The notes beneath the pieces were generated by a model. The model was not told where the DNA came from and made no database searches. It saw nothing but the letters and a program-made list of their open reading frames with translations. From an uncultured Collinsella sp. (GTDB lineage: Bacteria > Actinomycetota > Coriobacteriia > Coriobacteriales > Coriobacteriaceae): a DNA stretch of 64,000 bases. This document shows, in pieces, positions 12,305 to 20,451 of the stretch. The DNA is taken from the NCBI GenBank assembly GCA_934643145.1, contig CAKUBM010000012.1, forward strand, positions 1-64,000. The letters are read 5' to 3'. Numbering within the stretch: the first letter of the stretch is position 1; the number at the start of each line of letters is the position of its first letter. Both the position numbers and the translations under genes were made by a program.

Positions 12305-12896
12305 TCAGGCTACCTGCTTCCTGGATGTAGCGCTCGATGAGCTTCTTCTGCTCGGCCTCGTCCTCGAGTGCCTCGCCCACGATCTTGGTGGCGACGGCGA
12401 CGGACAGGTCGGCGATGGAGCTCGCGGCACCGGCGTAGATGGACTTGCGCTCGTCCTCGACGGTCGTATGGGCCTTGGCGATGATCTCCTCGGCCTCCTT
12501 GTGAGCAGCCTCGATGATACGGGCGCGCTCGGACTCGGCGTCCTTACGGGCCTCGAGAACGATGTCGGCAGCCTGACGACGGGCGTCGGTGACGATCGAG
12601 TCGGACTCAGCGCGCTTGGCGATAGCCTCCTGCTTGGTCTTTTCGGCCTCGTCGAGGCTCTCCTCGATCTTCTTGCCGCGCTCCTCCATGGTTTTCATGA
12701 TGCCCGGCAGGGCGACCTTGGCCAGCACGATCCAGATGATCAGGAAGGCGATGAGCGCCGGGATGAACTCCGCCATCTTAGGGATGAGGATGTCCGCACC
12801 GGCAGCGCCGTCCTCGGCGAACGCGGACACCGGCATGAGCAGCGCGGCCGCGGACGCGGAGAGTGCGATCGCGCTCTTCTGGGATGAAAGATTCAT
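12294..12896 (-). CDS. atpF: ATP synthase b subunit with signal-peptide-like N-terminus
   Basis: Peripheral-stalk subunit, 200 aa. The single membrane anchor is at about residues 43-61 (FIPALIAFLIIWIVLAKVAL) and is followed by a long charged coiled coil that dimerises. Unusually, residues 1-28 look like a Sec signal peptide (KSAIALSASAAALLMP, then SAFA before EDG), which places the functional anchor about 40 residues in rather than near residue 5-25. No lipobox cysteine is present. It overlaps atpH. Confidence 0.9.
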   Translation of the reverse strand: MNLSSQKSAIALSASAAALLMPVSAFAEDGAAGADILIPKMAEFIPALIAFLIIWIVLAKVALPGIMKTMEERGKKIEESLDEAEKTKQEAIAKRAESDSIVTDARRQAADIVLEARKDAESERARIIEAAHKEAEEIIAKAHTTVEDERKSIYAGAASSIADLSVAVATKIVGEALEDEAEQKKLIERYIQEAGSLNAD

Positions 12897-12911
12897 ACTT
12901 GACGCTCCGTG

Positions 12912-13106
12912 CTATTTAACGATCAGCGCGACAACGAAGCCGATCAGAGCCAGAGCCTCGCCGAAGGCGGAGCCCATGATGAAGACGGTGAACACGCGGC
13001 CCTGGACCTCAGGCTGACGGGCCATAGCACCCGTAGCACCCAGAGCAGACAGGCCGATAGCAAGACCAGCGCCGATAACACCGAGACCGTAACCGATAAC
13101 TCCCAC
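12912..13106 (-). CDS. atpE: ATP synthase c subunit
   Basis: 64-aa hairpin of two membrane helices that forms the rotor ring. The polar loop is ARQPE and the ion-binding carboxylate is Glu50 in GSAFGEALALIGFV. The Gln and Ser/Thr ligands expected in sodium-binding rings are absent (GAGLAIGLSALG; E followed by ALA), which favours proton coupling by inference. Translation starts at a GTG with AAAGGAGG 5 nt upstream. Confidence 0.93.
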   Translation of the reverse strand: MGVIGYGLGVIGAGLAIGLSALGATGAMARQPEVQGRVFTVFIMGSAFGEALALIGFVVALIVK

Positions 13107-13229
13107 GATTCCTCCTTTGTCGTGCGTGTCTTATTTCACGCAGGATAACCTTTTTATAACTGCCGGGCTCCATGGGTACGGGCACCGGCGGTTTAACGAA
13201 TTGCCTTACCTTTAGGCGCGAGCGAAGGA
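13107..13229 (-). other. atpB-atpE spacer
   Basis: A 123-nt gap inside an otherwise tightly packed operon. It holds the strong AAAGGAGG of atpE at its atpE end and a CCGCCGGTGCC/GGGTACGGGCACCGGCGG-like GC-rich segment. A long leader ahead of atpE is common because the c subunit must be made in excess. Confidence 0.5.
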
Positions 13230-14033
13230 CTACTCCTCCTCCGCGACCTCCTCTGCCTCGGAGACATACACGGCGGTAAGAACCGTGAAGACGTAGGCCT
13301 GGATGGCGCCGACCACAAGCTCGATCGCATAGATCAGGATGAGGATGGCAAGCCAGGCCAGCGAAGGCAGGGCGCCGACGGCGTGGGCCGCGGAAACCTG
13401 CTGAAGCAGCGGCTGCATGAACATACTCGCCATGATGGCGAACGAGCCCATGACCACGTGTCCTGCGAACATGTTGCAGAACAGACGGACGGCGAGCGTG
13501 ATGAGGCGCAGGAAGGTCGAGAAGAGCTCGACGACCCACACGAGCACGTTCATCGGGAAGCTCACGCCCTGCGGGGCGAGGCTCTTGATGTAGCCGATCA
13601 CGCCGTGAGCCTTGCATCCGTAGTAGATGAAGTACACGAAGGCGAAGATGGCGAGCGCGGCGGTGGAGCCGATTGCGCCGGTGCCGGGCTTCATTCCCGG
13701 GATCAGGCCGATCATGTTATTGATAAGGATGAACAGGAAAAGCGAGCACAGGAACGGGAAGTGCTTCTTCCAGTTCTCACCCACGACGCCCTTGCCGATA
13801 TCGTTCTCGACGTACTCGATGATGTACTCGAAACCGTTGACGAAGAAGCCCTTGGGAACCAGGGTCTGCTTCTTCTTGAACACGGCCAGGACGATCAGGA
13901 GCACGATCGTGGAGACGATCAGCCAAAACGAGTACTGCGTGATGCCGCAGCTCAGATCGCCCACGACAGGGGTGGAGCTGAACTCGCTGACCAGATGATT
14001 AATCTCATCAGGCAGCTTTTCAAAAATTTCCAC
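13230..14033 (-). CDS. atpB: ATP synthase a subunit
   Basis: Integral membrane stator, 267 aa with five to six hydrophobic helices. The essential arginine is in LAVRLFCNMFAGH, with the preceding LRLITL and the following AIELVVGAIQAYVFTVL also conserved. It lies 3 nt after the atpI-like gene. Confidence 0.95.
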   Translation of the reverse strand: MEIFEKLPDEINHLVSEFSSTPVVGDLSCGITQYSFWLIVSTIVLLIVLAVFKKKQTLVPKGFFVNGFEYIIEYVENDIGKGVVGENWKKHFPFLCSLFLFILINNMIGLIPGMKPGTGAIGSTAALAIFAFVYFIYYGCKAHGVIGYIKSLAPQGVSFPMNVLVWVVELFSTFLRLITLAVRLFCNMFAGHVVMGSFAIMASMFMQPLLQQVSAAHAVGALPSLAWLAILILIYAIELVVGAIQAYVFTVLTAVYVSEAEEVAEEE

Positions 14034-14036
14034 GAC

Positions 14037-14354
14037 TTACCTTTCGACCTCATGAGGATCTCGCAGCGCCTTGGCGACACGAACCGTGCAGGTGGCCATA
14101 AAGGCCACGAAGCCGATCGCCTCGCCCAGGAGGAACATGCGAAACGCCTCTCCGAACAACGCAAACACAACCAAGGTAAAGACGAGCAGGGCGATTGCCG
14201 AGACCGCCAGACTCACCATTCCCTTGAGCATGTCCGCATTCTGCTTATCGTCAAGAACCGGCTTGAGCGTAAAGACAAAGGGAAGGAAGGCAATTGCGCC
14301 CGCGATGGCGCCTGCAACGATAGCGAGCAGATCGGCTATCTGAAACACTGGCAT
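14037..14354 (-). CDS. AtpI-like membrane protein leading the atp operon
   Basis: 105-aa hydrophobic protein with three to four predicted membrane segments. Position and size match the poorly conserved AtpI/subunit I proteins that help assemble the c-ring, but the sequence itself is too divergent for a firm call. It is first in the operon, with AAGGAAAG ahead of the ATG. Confidence 0.65.
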   Translation of the reverse strand: MPVFQIADLLAIVAGAIAGAIAFLPFVFTLKPVLDDKQNADMLKGMVSLAVSAIALLVFTLVVFALFGEAFRMFLLGEAIGFVAFMATCTVRVAKALRDPHEVER

Positions 14355-14411
14355 CCTCGCTTTCCTTGTTTAAACGCTTCACAGCACAGTCCCAGCCAAA
14401 CATTGGTGACT

Positions 14412-14439
14412 ATTGTACGAGCCAATCGCCAAAGTACAA
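14412..14439 (-). promoter_or_regulatory. Candidate atp operon promoter
   Basis: Minus-strand TTGTAC (14434-14439) and TACAAT (14412-14417) are separated by 16 nt, about 60 nt ahead of the atpI-like start codon. Confidence 0.5.
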
Positions 14440-14550
14440 CCGAAAAACAAACGGTTAATACGCACCTGTACGTTTTCTTAAGACCTTCTTTATGCCGCAG
14501 TTACGGTAATACGTTTTTTCGAACCCTGCAGAGCAAAACGTCCATTAACT

Positions 14551-14592
14551 AAAGGTGCGCGCAGGCGTCTTCTGCTTGCCCGCGCGCACCAT
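14551..14592 (-). terminator. Terminator after upp
   Basis: GGTGCGCGCAGGC pairs with GCCCGCGCGCACC; in minus direction it is followed by TTTAGTT. The U-tract is short, so the terminator may be leaky toward the atp operon. Confidence 0.6.
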
Positions 14593-14631
14593 TTCTTCGT
14601 ATTTGCGGCCGCAACCGACAAGGCTCAGTGA

Positions 14632-15279
14632 CTAGAGCGTGCCGTAGATGCGGTCGCCGGCGTCGCCCAGGCCGGGAACGATGTAGGCGGCCTCGTTGAG
14701 ATGGTCGTCGATAGCGCAGGTGTAAATGTGCACGTCGGAGTCCTTCTCGGTGAGCGACTTGAGGCCCTCGGGCGCAGCGACGATGCATAGCATGCGGATA
14801 TCCTTGACACCGCGCTCGCGCAGGTAGCTGATGGCCATCTCGGCCGAGCCGCCCGTGGCGAGCATGGGATCGACAACCAGGCAGATGCGCTGGTCGATGT
14901 CCTTGGGCATCTTGCAGTAGTACTCGTGCGGCTCGTGGGTAACCTCGTCGCGCTCCATGCCGATATGGCCCACGCGAGCGGAAGGCACCAAATCGAGGAT
15001 GCCATCGACCATGCCAAGGCCTGCACGCAGAATGGGAACGATAGCGAGCTTTTTGCCGGCAAGCTGCTTAAACGTTGCGGTGGTGATAGGAGTCTCGACC
15101 TCGACGTCTTCCATGGGCAGATCGCGCATGGCCTCGTAGCCGTCAAAAAGCGCGAGCTCACGCACGAGCTGGCGGAACTGGTTGGTGCCGGTGTTCTTGT
15201 CGCGCAGAATCGATAGCTTGTGCTGGACGAGCGGGTGATCGACAAGGGTCACACGGGACGTATCGTAGGTGACGGTCAT
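14632..15279 (-). CDS. upp: Uracil phosphoribosyltransferase
   Basis: Pyrimidine salvage enzyme that makes UMP from uracil and PRPP. The PRPP-binding loop [12 protein letters not shown] and the C-terminal [13 protein letters not shown] are diagnostic. The frame is open to 15327, but the ATG at 15279 has GAAAGGGGC upstream and gives 215 aa, matching the family. Confidence 0.95.
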   Translation of the reverse strand: MTVTYDTSRVTLVDHPLVQHKLSILRDKNTGTNQFRQLVRELALFDGYEAMRDLPMEDVEVETPITTATFKQLAGKKLAIVPILRAGLGMVDGILDLVPSARVGHIGMERDEVTHEPHEYYCKMPKDIDQRICLVVDPMLATGGSAEMAISYLRERGVKDIRMLCIVAAPEGLKSLTEKDSDVHIYTCAIDDHLNEAAYIVPGLGDAGDRIYGTL

Positions 15280-15323
15280 AGGTTGATTGCCCCTTTCGTT
15301 GCGGCCGGAAGACGGCCTTGCTG

Positions 15324-15360
15324 GCACGGCGCATGGCGATGTTGTTGCCGCGCGCCGTGC
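15324..15360 (-). terminator. GC-rich hairpin between glpK and upp
   Basis: GCACGGCGC (15324-15332) and GCGCCGTGC (15352-15360) form a 9-bp stem in the 123-nt gap. No clear U-tract follows, so it may act in mRNA processing rather than termination. Confidence 0.4.
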
Positions 15361-15402
15361 ATAAGTTTAGCGGTTAATTGTATCGAGCGGCTCGTCGCAG
15401 CC

Positions 15403-16944
15403 CTACTGCGCGGTGCTGAGCGAGCGCTTGACGGCATCATGCCAGCCCGCCAGGTTTTGTTCGCGGCGCTCGGCGGGCATATGGGGAAGGAAGGTCTTAA
15501 CGATCTGGGCGTTTTGCTCCAGCTCCTCCAAATCCTCCCAATAGCCGACGGCAAGGCCGGCCAAGTACGCGGCACCGATTGCCGTGGTCTCCACCGTCTC
15601 GCACTGCAGCACGGGAATATCCAGCAGGTCGGCTTGGAACTGCATGATGAACTCGTTGCGCGAGGCACCGCCGTCAACTGACAGGCGCTCAATCGAAAGC
15701 CCCACGTCTTGCTCCATGGCACGCAATACGTCGTAGCTCTGGTAGGCCATGGACTCGCAGGCCGCGCGCACGATGGTCGCGCGGCTCGAGGCGCCGGTCA
15801 GGCCGCACACGATGCCGCGGGCGCGCGGGTCCCACCAGGGAGCACCCAAGCCCGCAAAGGCAGGAACGAAGTAGCAGCCCTCATTGTCGTTGATCGAAGC
15901 GGCGAGCTGCGCCGACTCGCTCACGCTGGAGATAATGCCCATGTTGTTGCGCAGCCAGTTCATGGTTGAGCCGGCGGCAAAGATGGAGCCCTCGAGCGCA
16001 TAGCTGACCTTGCCGTCCGCGGCGATACCGATGGTGGAGACCAGGCCGTTCTTGGATTCGACAATCTCGTCACCGGTGTTCATGAGCATAAAGCAGCCCG
16101 TGCCATAGGTGTTTTTGGTCTGGCCGGGATGGAAGCAGCAGTGGCCGAACAGCGATGCCTGCTGGTCGCCCGCCACGCCCATGATGGGCGGCATGTTAGT
16201 CATGATGTCGCTCGCGACGCGGCCGTAGTCGCCCGAACTCCAGCGGACCTCGGGCATCATGGAACGCGGAACGTCGAAGAGCGCCAGCAGGTCGTCGTCC
16301 CAATCCAAGGTATGGATATTGAAGAGTGCGGTGCGGCTGGCGTTGGTGTAGTCGGTAGCAAAGACCTGGCCGCCGGTGAGGTTGTAGATGAGCCAGGTGT
16401 CGATGGTGCCAAACATGAGGTCGCCCGCCGCCGCGCTCTCGCGCGCGCCGTCGACGTTGTCGAGAATCCACTGCACCTTGGATGCCGAGAAATACGGGTC
16501 GAGCGTGAGCCCCGTGCGGGAGCGCACCAGCTCTTCTGCGCCCTGCTCGACCAGCTTGTCGATCAGGGGCGCGGTGCGGCGGCACTGCCATACGATAGCG
16601 TTGTAGATGGGCTGGCCGCTCACACGGTCCCAGACCACCGTGGTCTCGCGCTGGTTGGAGATGCCAATGGCGGCGATGCGGTCGGAATGGATACCGCTCT
16701 TAAACTGGACCTCCATCATGACCGCGATCTGGCTGGCGAGGACCGCCATGGGGTCCTGCTCTACCCAACCGGGGCGCGGAAAACTGGTTTTGACGCTGCG
16801 GCGCGCCTGGGCGACGATGCAACCGTACTCGTCGACAATGGTCGCGAGTACCGAGGTGGTGCCGCAGTCGAGCGCCATGATGTAGGAACCGCCAAAGCCA
16901 AACGAGGCATCTTCCATGCCCAGGCTGCCTAGATTCAATGACAT
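15403..16944 (-). CDS. glpK: Glycerol kinase
   Basis: FGGY-family kinase that phosphorylates glycerol to glycerol 3-phosphate. The N-terminal phosphate motif ALDCGTTSV, the substrate region NQRETTVVWD, and GDQQASLFG and SVDGGASRNEF toward the C-terminus are all visible. The start at 16944 (AAAGGTG upstream, 513 aa) is preferred over the open extension to 17196, which is antisense-like and overlaps the Sua5 gene. The gap to Sua5 is 13 nt. WVEQDP replaces the usual WVEHDP. Confidence 0.94.
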   Translation of the reverse strand: MSLNLGSLGMEDASFGFGGSYIMALDCGTTSVLATIVDEYGCIVAQARRSVKTSFPRPGWVEQDPMAVLASQIAVMMEVQFKSGIHSDRIAAIGISNQRETTVVWDRVSGQPIYNAIVWQCRRTAPLIDKLVEQGAEELVRSRTGLTLDPYFSASKVQWILDNVDGARESAAAGDLMFGTIDTWLIYNLTGGQVFATDYTNASRTALFNIHTLDWDDDLLALFDVPRSMMPEVRWSSGDYGRVASDIMTNMPPIMGVAGDQQASLFGHCCFHPGQTKNTYGTGCFMLMNTGDEIVESKNGLVSTIGIAADGKVSYALEGSIFAAGSTMNWLRNNMGIISSVSESAQLAASINDNEGCYFVPAFAGLGAPWWDPRARGIVCGLTGASSRATIVRAACESMAYQSYDVLRAMEQDVGLSIERLSVDGGASRNEFIMQFQADLLDIPVLQCETVETTAIGAAYLAGLAVGYWEDLEELEQNAQIVKTFLPHMPAERREQNLAGWHDAVKRSLSTAQ

Positions 16945-16957
16945 CGCTTGCACCTTT

Positions 16958-17701
16958 CTATTGCATCGGGTCGGACAGGACCCGTTCGATCTCTGATGCG
17001 GGAAGTGCGCCTTGGCGCAGGATCTGGAGCTCGCCGTGCTGAAACGACACGATGGTCGAGGCGTCGCGGCACGGGGTCTCGCCGGCGTCGACGGCCACAT
17101 CGACCCCCTCCAGAATGCGGTCCTCCACCGTGGCAAAACTTGCCGGCGCGGGTGCACCGTGCGTGTTGGCGCTCGTGCAGGCAAGCGGGCTGCCACAGGC
17201 GCGGATGAGCGCTTGCACCACGGGCGAGGCCGACGCGCGCAGGGCGACGGTGCCGTCGGCGGCGCGCATAAAGGTCGGCACGCAGGGGGCTGCCTTGACC
17301 ACGATAGTCAGGGCTCCCGGCCAGCATCGTCGCGCGAGCGCGCGGGCACCTTCCGGGATATCCACGCCATAGCGGCCGAGTGCTTCGACGCCATCGACCA
17401 GCCAGGCGACGGTTTGCGTGAGCTCGCGCTGTTTAAGGGTAAAGATACGGCGATAACCGGTACCGAGCGCGGGGACCGCGGCGCCGTTGACGGTGGCCTG
17501 CGGGTCGCGCGGCCACGGCAGGGGCTCACTTGTATCTTGTGGGACGGCATCCGAGAAGGCGTTGACCGCCACGGCGACACCGTAGACCGTCTCGGTCGGG
17601 ATCAGCGCCAGGCCGCCGCGACCGAGCACCTCGGCCGTGCGCTCGACGGCAAGCCGATGCGGCTCGCGCGCTCCCTCGTATACCCGATAGACCGTCTGCA
17701 T
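16958..17701 (-). CDS. L-threonylcarbamoyladenylate synthase (Sua5/YrdC/YwlC family)
   Basis: Makes threonylcarbamoyl-AMP for the t6A37 modification of ANN-decoding tRNAs. The YrdC core is seen as LIPTETVYGVAV, IFTLKQRE, PGALTIVVKA, ALRASASPVVQALI and PLACTSANTHG. A ~35-residue insert follows TETVYGV before the KQRE motif. The C-terminal Sua5 domain is absent. It is part of a string of translation-related genes (prfA, prmC). Confidence 0.88.
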   Translation of the reverse strand: MQTVYRVYEGAREPHRLAVERTAEVLGRGGLALIPTETVYGVAVAVNAFSDAVPQDTSEPLPWPRDPQATVNGAAVPALGTGYRRIFTLKQRELTQTVAWLVDGVEALGRYGVDIPEGARALARRCWPGALTIVVKAAPCVPTFMRAADGTVALRASASPVVQALIRACGSPLACTSANTHGAPAPASFATVEDRILEGVDVAVDAGETPCRDASTIVSFQHGELQILRQGALPASEIERVLSDPMQ

Positions 17702-17848
17702 GTGTATGCCAGCCCCTTACGCTCTGGTGCAAGTTTGTTTACTGTGGGGCATTCTCGCACGAAACGTTCAACCTATTTGCCCAGAGCGCATGTTGGTTTG
17801 GTGAGCGGCTGTAGTAGTCGGTGAAAGTGAGGGGGTTATTGAAGGATT

Positions 17849-18151
17849 TTAGCGAGCAAGCGTAACGGTACGATCGGGGAATTCGATGCTTGCGACAAGT
17901 TTTCCTCCGAGGCTCTCTGCGTACCTGCTCAGCGTATCGAGCCTCATTGAGCCCAGCTCCCCGCGCTCGAGTTCCGATACGCGTTTTTGAGAAACACCCA
18001 TCGACTGGGCCACCGAGGCCTGCGTCAGATCCTTTAGTTTGCGAATTTGAGCGAGCTTATAGGCTTCGATACGCTCGCGGGTTTTCTCTTGCTCCGCGGC
18101 AATAGACTCACGCGCTATTCCGCGAGATTCCATATACTCATGCAGTTCCAT
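17849..18151 (-). CDS. Xre-family antitoxin
   Basis: 100-aa DNA-binding protein with a helix-turn-helix at about residues 43-75 (TQASVAQSMGVSQKRVSELE) and a charged N-terminal helix. It is the second gene of a toxin-first pair and overlaps the toxin by 14 nt, with AAGGAGG before its ATG. Expected to neutralise the toxin and repress their joint promoter. Confidence 0.85.
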   Translation of the reverse strand: MELHEYMESRGIARESIAAEQEKTRERIEAYKLAQIRKLKDLTQASVAQSMGVSQKRVSELERGELGSMRLDTLSRYAESLGGKLVASIEFPDRTVTLAR

Positions 18152-18533
18152 CTTGATCGGGCCTCCTTACGTGACGGCGGTATATTTGCTCGGCCTTGGG
18201 AATGTTAATCGCATACCAGCCGTTCCATTTTGCCCTCGACGACCCCGCTCGTGACTTATCGCCCGCCAGCAGCAATACGGCCCGACGTTTGGGGTCAAAG
18301 GCAAAGAGGATGCGGATCACTGATTGCCCGCACGACGTGACCCTCAGCTCCTTTAAATGATGGAGTTTCGAGCCCTTTACACGATCAACCAGCGGGCGGC
18401 CAAGGCCGGGCCCTTCCTTCTCAAGCACCAAAAGGTCCGCATAAATCTGCCTCAACGTAGCCTCATCCTGCTTATCAAGCCAGGGCTCGATGTAATCGAG
18501 CACAATGTGGTAACGGTGCTGCTGATTTAACAT
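18138..18533 (-). CDS. RelE/HigB-like (Gp49 family) toxin
   Basis: 131-aa small basic protein of the phage-derived Gp49/HigB group, likely a ribosome-dependent mRNA nuclease. Matching features are LKELRVTSCGQSVIRILFAFD, then AVLLLAGDKS and the C-terminal IPKAEQIYRRH. AAGGAG lies ahead of the ATG. The pair sits between prmC and the Sua5 gene, which are usually adjacent or near each other in related genomes, so it looks acquired. Confidence 0.85.
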   Translation of the reverse strand: MLNQQHRYHIVLDYIEPWLDKQDEATLRQIYADLLVLEKEGPGLGRPLVDRVKGSKLHHLKELRVTSCGQSVIRILFAFDPKRRAVLLLAGDKSRAGSSRAKWNGWYAINIPKAEQIYRRHVRRPDQDGTA

Positions 18534-18542
18534 ACCTTTCTC

Positions 18543-18575
18543 CTTCTATGATAGAAGTTTTACGGTATATTGCAA
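18543..18575 (-). promoter_or_regulatory. TA promoter with overlapping palindromic operator
   Basis: Perfect palindrome CTTCTAT-G-ATAGAAG at 18543-18557 overlaps the -10 (TATCAT, 18548-18553). The -35 TTGCAA is at 18570-18575 with 16-nt spacing. It lies 10 nt before the toxin start, a typical autoregulation site. Confidence 0.65.
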
Positions 18576-18609
18576 GGACAAATCAATTCCTTTTTCTATT
18601 CGATTGGCT

Positions 18610-19875
18610 TTAAAAACGCTGTTTGGGCTCGGTGACGATGGCTCGGACGATGCGGGGGCGATCGGTGAGGTCGCGGACGATGCGTACGTCCGATAAGCCC
18701 GCCTGGCGGCAGAGCTCGGCAGCGGCGTCGAGGGCTCCCTCGTAGAGCTCGCAGGCAAAAAGACCGCCGGCGCGCAGCATGTAGGGCGCCGCGTTGAGCA
18801 GGCGGCGGAAGATGTCCAAGCCATCGGCGCCGCCCTCGAGCGCCAGATCGGGCTCAAAGTCCTTGACCTCGTGCGGCAGCGAGCGCATGACATCGGTGGG
18901 AATGTAGGGCGGATTGGAGACGAGCACGTCGAAGGTGCCCCACTCTTCGCGGGGAATGGAGCTCACCAGGTTGGTGAGGCTGAAGGCGACCTCGTCCGCC
19001 GTGAGGCCAAGTGCGTCGCGGTTTTTGGTTGCCAGGTCGATGGCGCGCGGCTCGATATCGGTAGCGGTGCAGGTGACGTGCCCGCGGCGTTCCCAAGCAA
19101 GCGAGAGCGAGATGCAGCCCGTGCCGCAGCCGACCTCGAGGACGCGGGCGACGCGAGGCTCGGTCGGAGCGGACTCGGCGGCGTTCTGCGCGGAGGTCGT
19201 CTCCTGGTCGTCACCTTCGATGGCGATGCCGTATTCGTCGAGCTCGGGCTCGCGGGCTTCCGCGGCCTCGGTATCTGCCGCTTCGGCCTCGGCCGCCCGC
19301 GCGGCGGCCTCCTCGGCCTCGCGGTCGGCCAGCTCCTCGGCATAGGCGCGGCTACCCAGTACGTCACTACCCAGCGCGGCCTCATCGGCGGCGGTCAGAT
19401 TGGCGGCGCGGCGCTCGGCGGTCGCGCGCTCGTCAGCTAATGCGGCCTCGGCCTTGCGGGCCTGCTCCACCTCATCGTTCCAGGGCAGCTCCACGCGCTG
19501 ACGGGCAGCGGCCTCGGGACTCAGCACCTCGGCATCCAAATAGTTCAGCACTTCCTCGACGAGCATCTCGGTCTCGGGACGCGGGATGAGCACGCCGGGG
19601 GCGCAGGCAACGTCGATCATGCGGAACTGCGTGCTACCCGTGATGTACTGCAGCGGTTCGCCTTTGGCGCGGCGGACGACAGCCGCATGCATGGTCTCGA
19701 GCTGGGCCGCGTCGAGCGTCTCGTCCATGCGCATATATAAGTCGATACGCGCCAGACCCGTAGCCGCGCACAGCAACCACTCGGCAGAAAGACGGGGATG
19801 CTCCTCGCCGCGCTCGGCCAGGTACTCCTTGGTCCACTCGAGACAACGCTTGATGGTCCAGATCTCGTTTGCCAT
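18610..19875 (-). CDS. prmC: Release factor glutamine methyltransferase with acidic insert
   Basis: Methylates the Gln of the GGQ motif of release factors. The N-terminal helical domain (1-98), the linker IPRPETEMLVEEVL (97-110), motif I LEVGCGTGCISLSLA (246-260) and the catalytic NPPYIP (321-326) are intact. Residues about 113-241 form a Glu/Ala-rich, low-complexity stretch absent from ordinary ~280-aa PrmC, giving 421 aa in total. The start at 19875 has GGGAGG upstream. Its substrate gene prfA lies 2.3 kb upstream, beyond an IS110 element. Confidence 0.9.
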   Translation of the reverse strand: MANEIWTIKRCLEWTKEYLAERGEEHPRLSAEWLLCAATGLARIDLYMRMDETLDAAQLETMHAAVVRRAKGEPLQYITGSTQFRMIDVACAPGVLIPRPETEMLVEEVLNYLDAEVLSPEAAARQRVELPWNDEVEQARKAEAALADERATAERRAANLTAADEAALGSDVLGSRAYAEELADREAEEAAARAAEAEAADTEAAEAREPELDEYGIAIEGDDQETTSAQNAAESAPTEPRVARVLEVGCGTGCISLSLAWERRGHVTCTATDIEPRAIDLATKNRDALGLTADEVAFSLTNLVSSIPREEWGTFDVLVSNPPYIPTDVMRSLPHEVKDFEPDLALEGGADGLDIFRRLLNAAPYMLRAGGLFACELYEGALDAAAELCRQAGLSDVRIVRDLTDRPRIVRAIVTEPKQRF

Positions 19876-20346
19876 GGGGTCCTCCCCTCTTAAGCGCCAG
19901 GCGGCGCGCGAATGTCGGAGCAGATTGTACGCGAGGGCACCGCTTGGCAAGGGACGATTGGAAGCGATTATCGATAATCAGCCCAGTTTTTTGCTTGGAG
20001 CGCAATCAAAGTGTTCATTTGTCGACGTCTAGATTTGAATCCGTCAAGTTTTTGGCAAGGTTGCCCCAAACCTGACCAATATCTAACCAAACACTTGCCA
20101 AATCGCTTGACGAACGACGCGTCAAAAAATGCCACGCAACTTCTTGGACGATTTTTTGAGCATTATTTTTTGGCTGTAGACCGACGCTTTAATCATGTTT
20201 TAGCAGGAAAACAGTTCATTTGCTGCCAAATCAAACCAAATAAAATCAAAAAGCAATTTACCCACAGTAGTCATTTAAGAGCGTCCCCAATGACTACCCA
20301 AGGAGTGTCCCAAACTGCCGGCAGAGACGATATGAGCAGGACATAA
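19876..20346. other. AT-rich non-coding segment with repeats
   Basis: About 470 bp without a credible gene. It holds an inverted repeat, GTCAAGTTTTTGGCAAG (20043-20059) with CTTGCCAAATCGCTTGAC (20094-20111), AT-rich DNA to 20280, then two GTCCC-type repeats (20281-20299, 20303-20319) and ATATGAGCAGGACAT (20332-20346). The composition is clearly lower in GC than the flanking genes. Confidence 0.55.
20281..20319 (+). repeat. GTCCC-type repeat pair, left of IS110
   Basis: GCGTCCCCAATGACTACCC (20281-20299) and GAGTGTCCCAAACTGCC (20303-20319). The same two half-motifs recur at 21887-21903, 21939-21959, 21967-21983 and, inverted, at 27936-27953. Confidence 0.6.
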
Positions 20347-20355
20347 AAACATTGA

Positions 20356-20449
20356 GAGCCCCTGCTGCATGAAAGACCGCGGATCAGGCCGACAATGGTG
20401 AGTGTCTAATCCAGCCGTGGCGGCCACGCCGCATTCATGGAAGGGGCTC
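20356..20449 (+). ncRNA. Candidate IS110 guide (bridge) RNA region, left end
   Basis: GAGCCCC and CATGA (20356-20372) pair with TCATG and GGGGCTC (20435-20449) around an internal loop, enclosing about 62 nt with a CGTGG/CCACG hairpin. IS110 elements are known to encode a structured RNA in a non-coding end that pairs with target and donor DNA. Whether it is this segment or the longer right end (21565-21866) is not settled. Confidence 0.35.
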
Positions 20450-20451
20450 CC

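Noticed and set aside
16945..17196. N-terminal extension of glycerol kinase to 17196
   Set aside because: The extra residues are Arg/Pro-rich and lie over the Sua5 gene in another frame; the ATG at 16944 has a good ribosome binding site and matches the family start.
20011..20346. 111-codon frame in the AT-rich region left of IS110
   Set aside because: No ribosome binding site, no recognisable domain, and it runs into known repeats.
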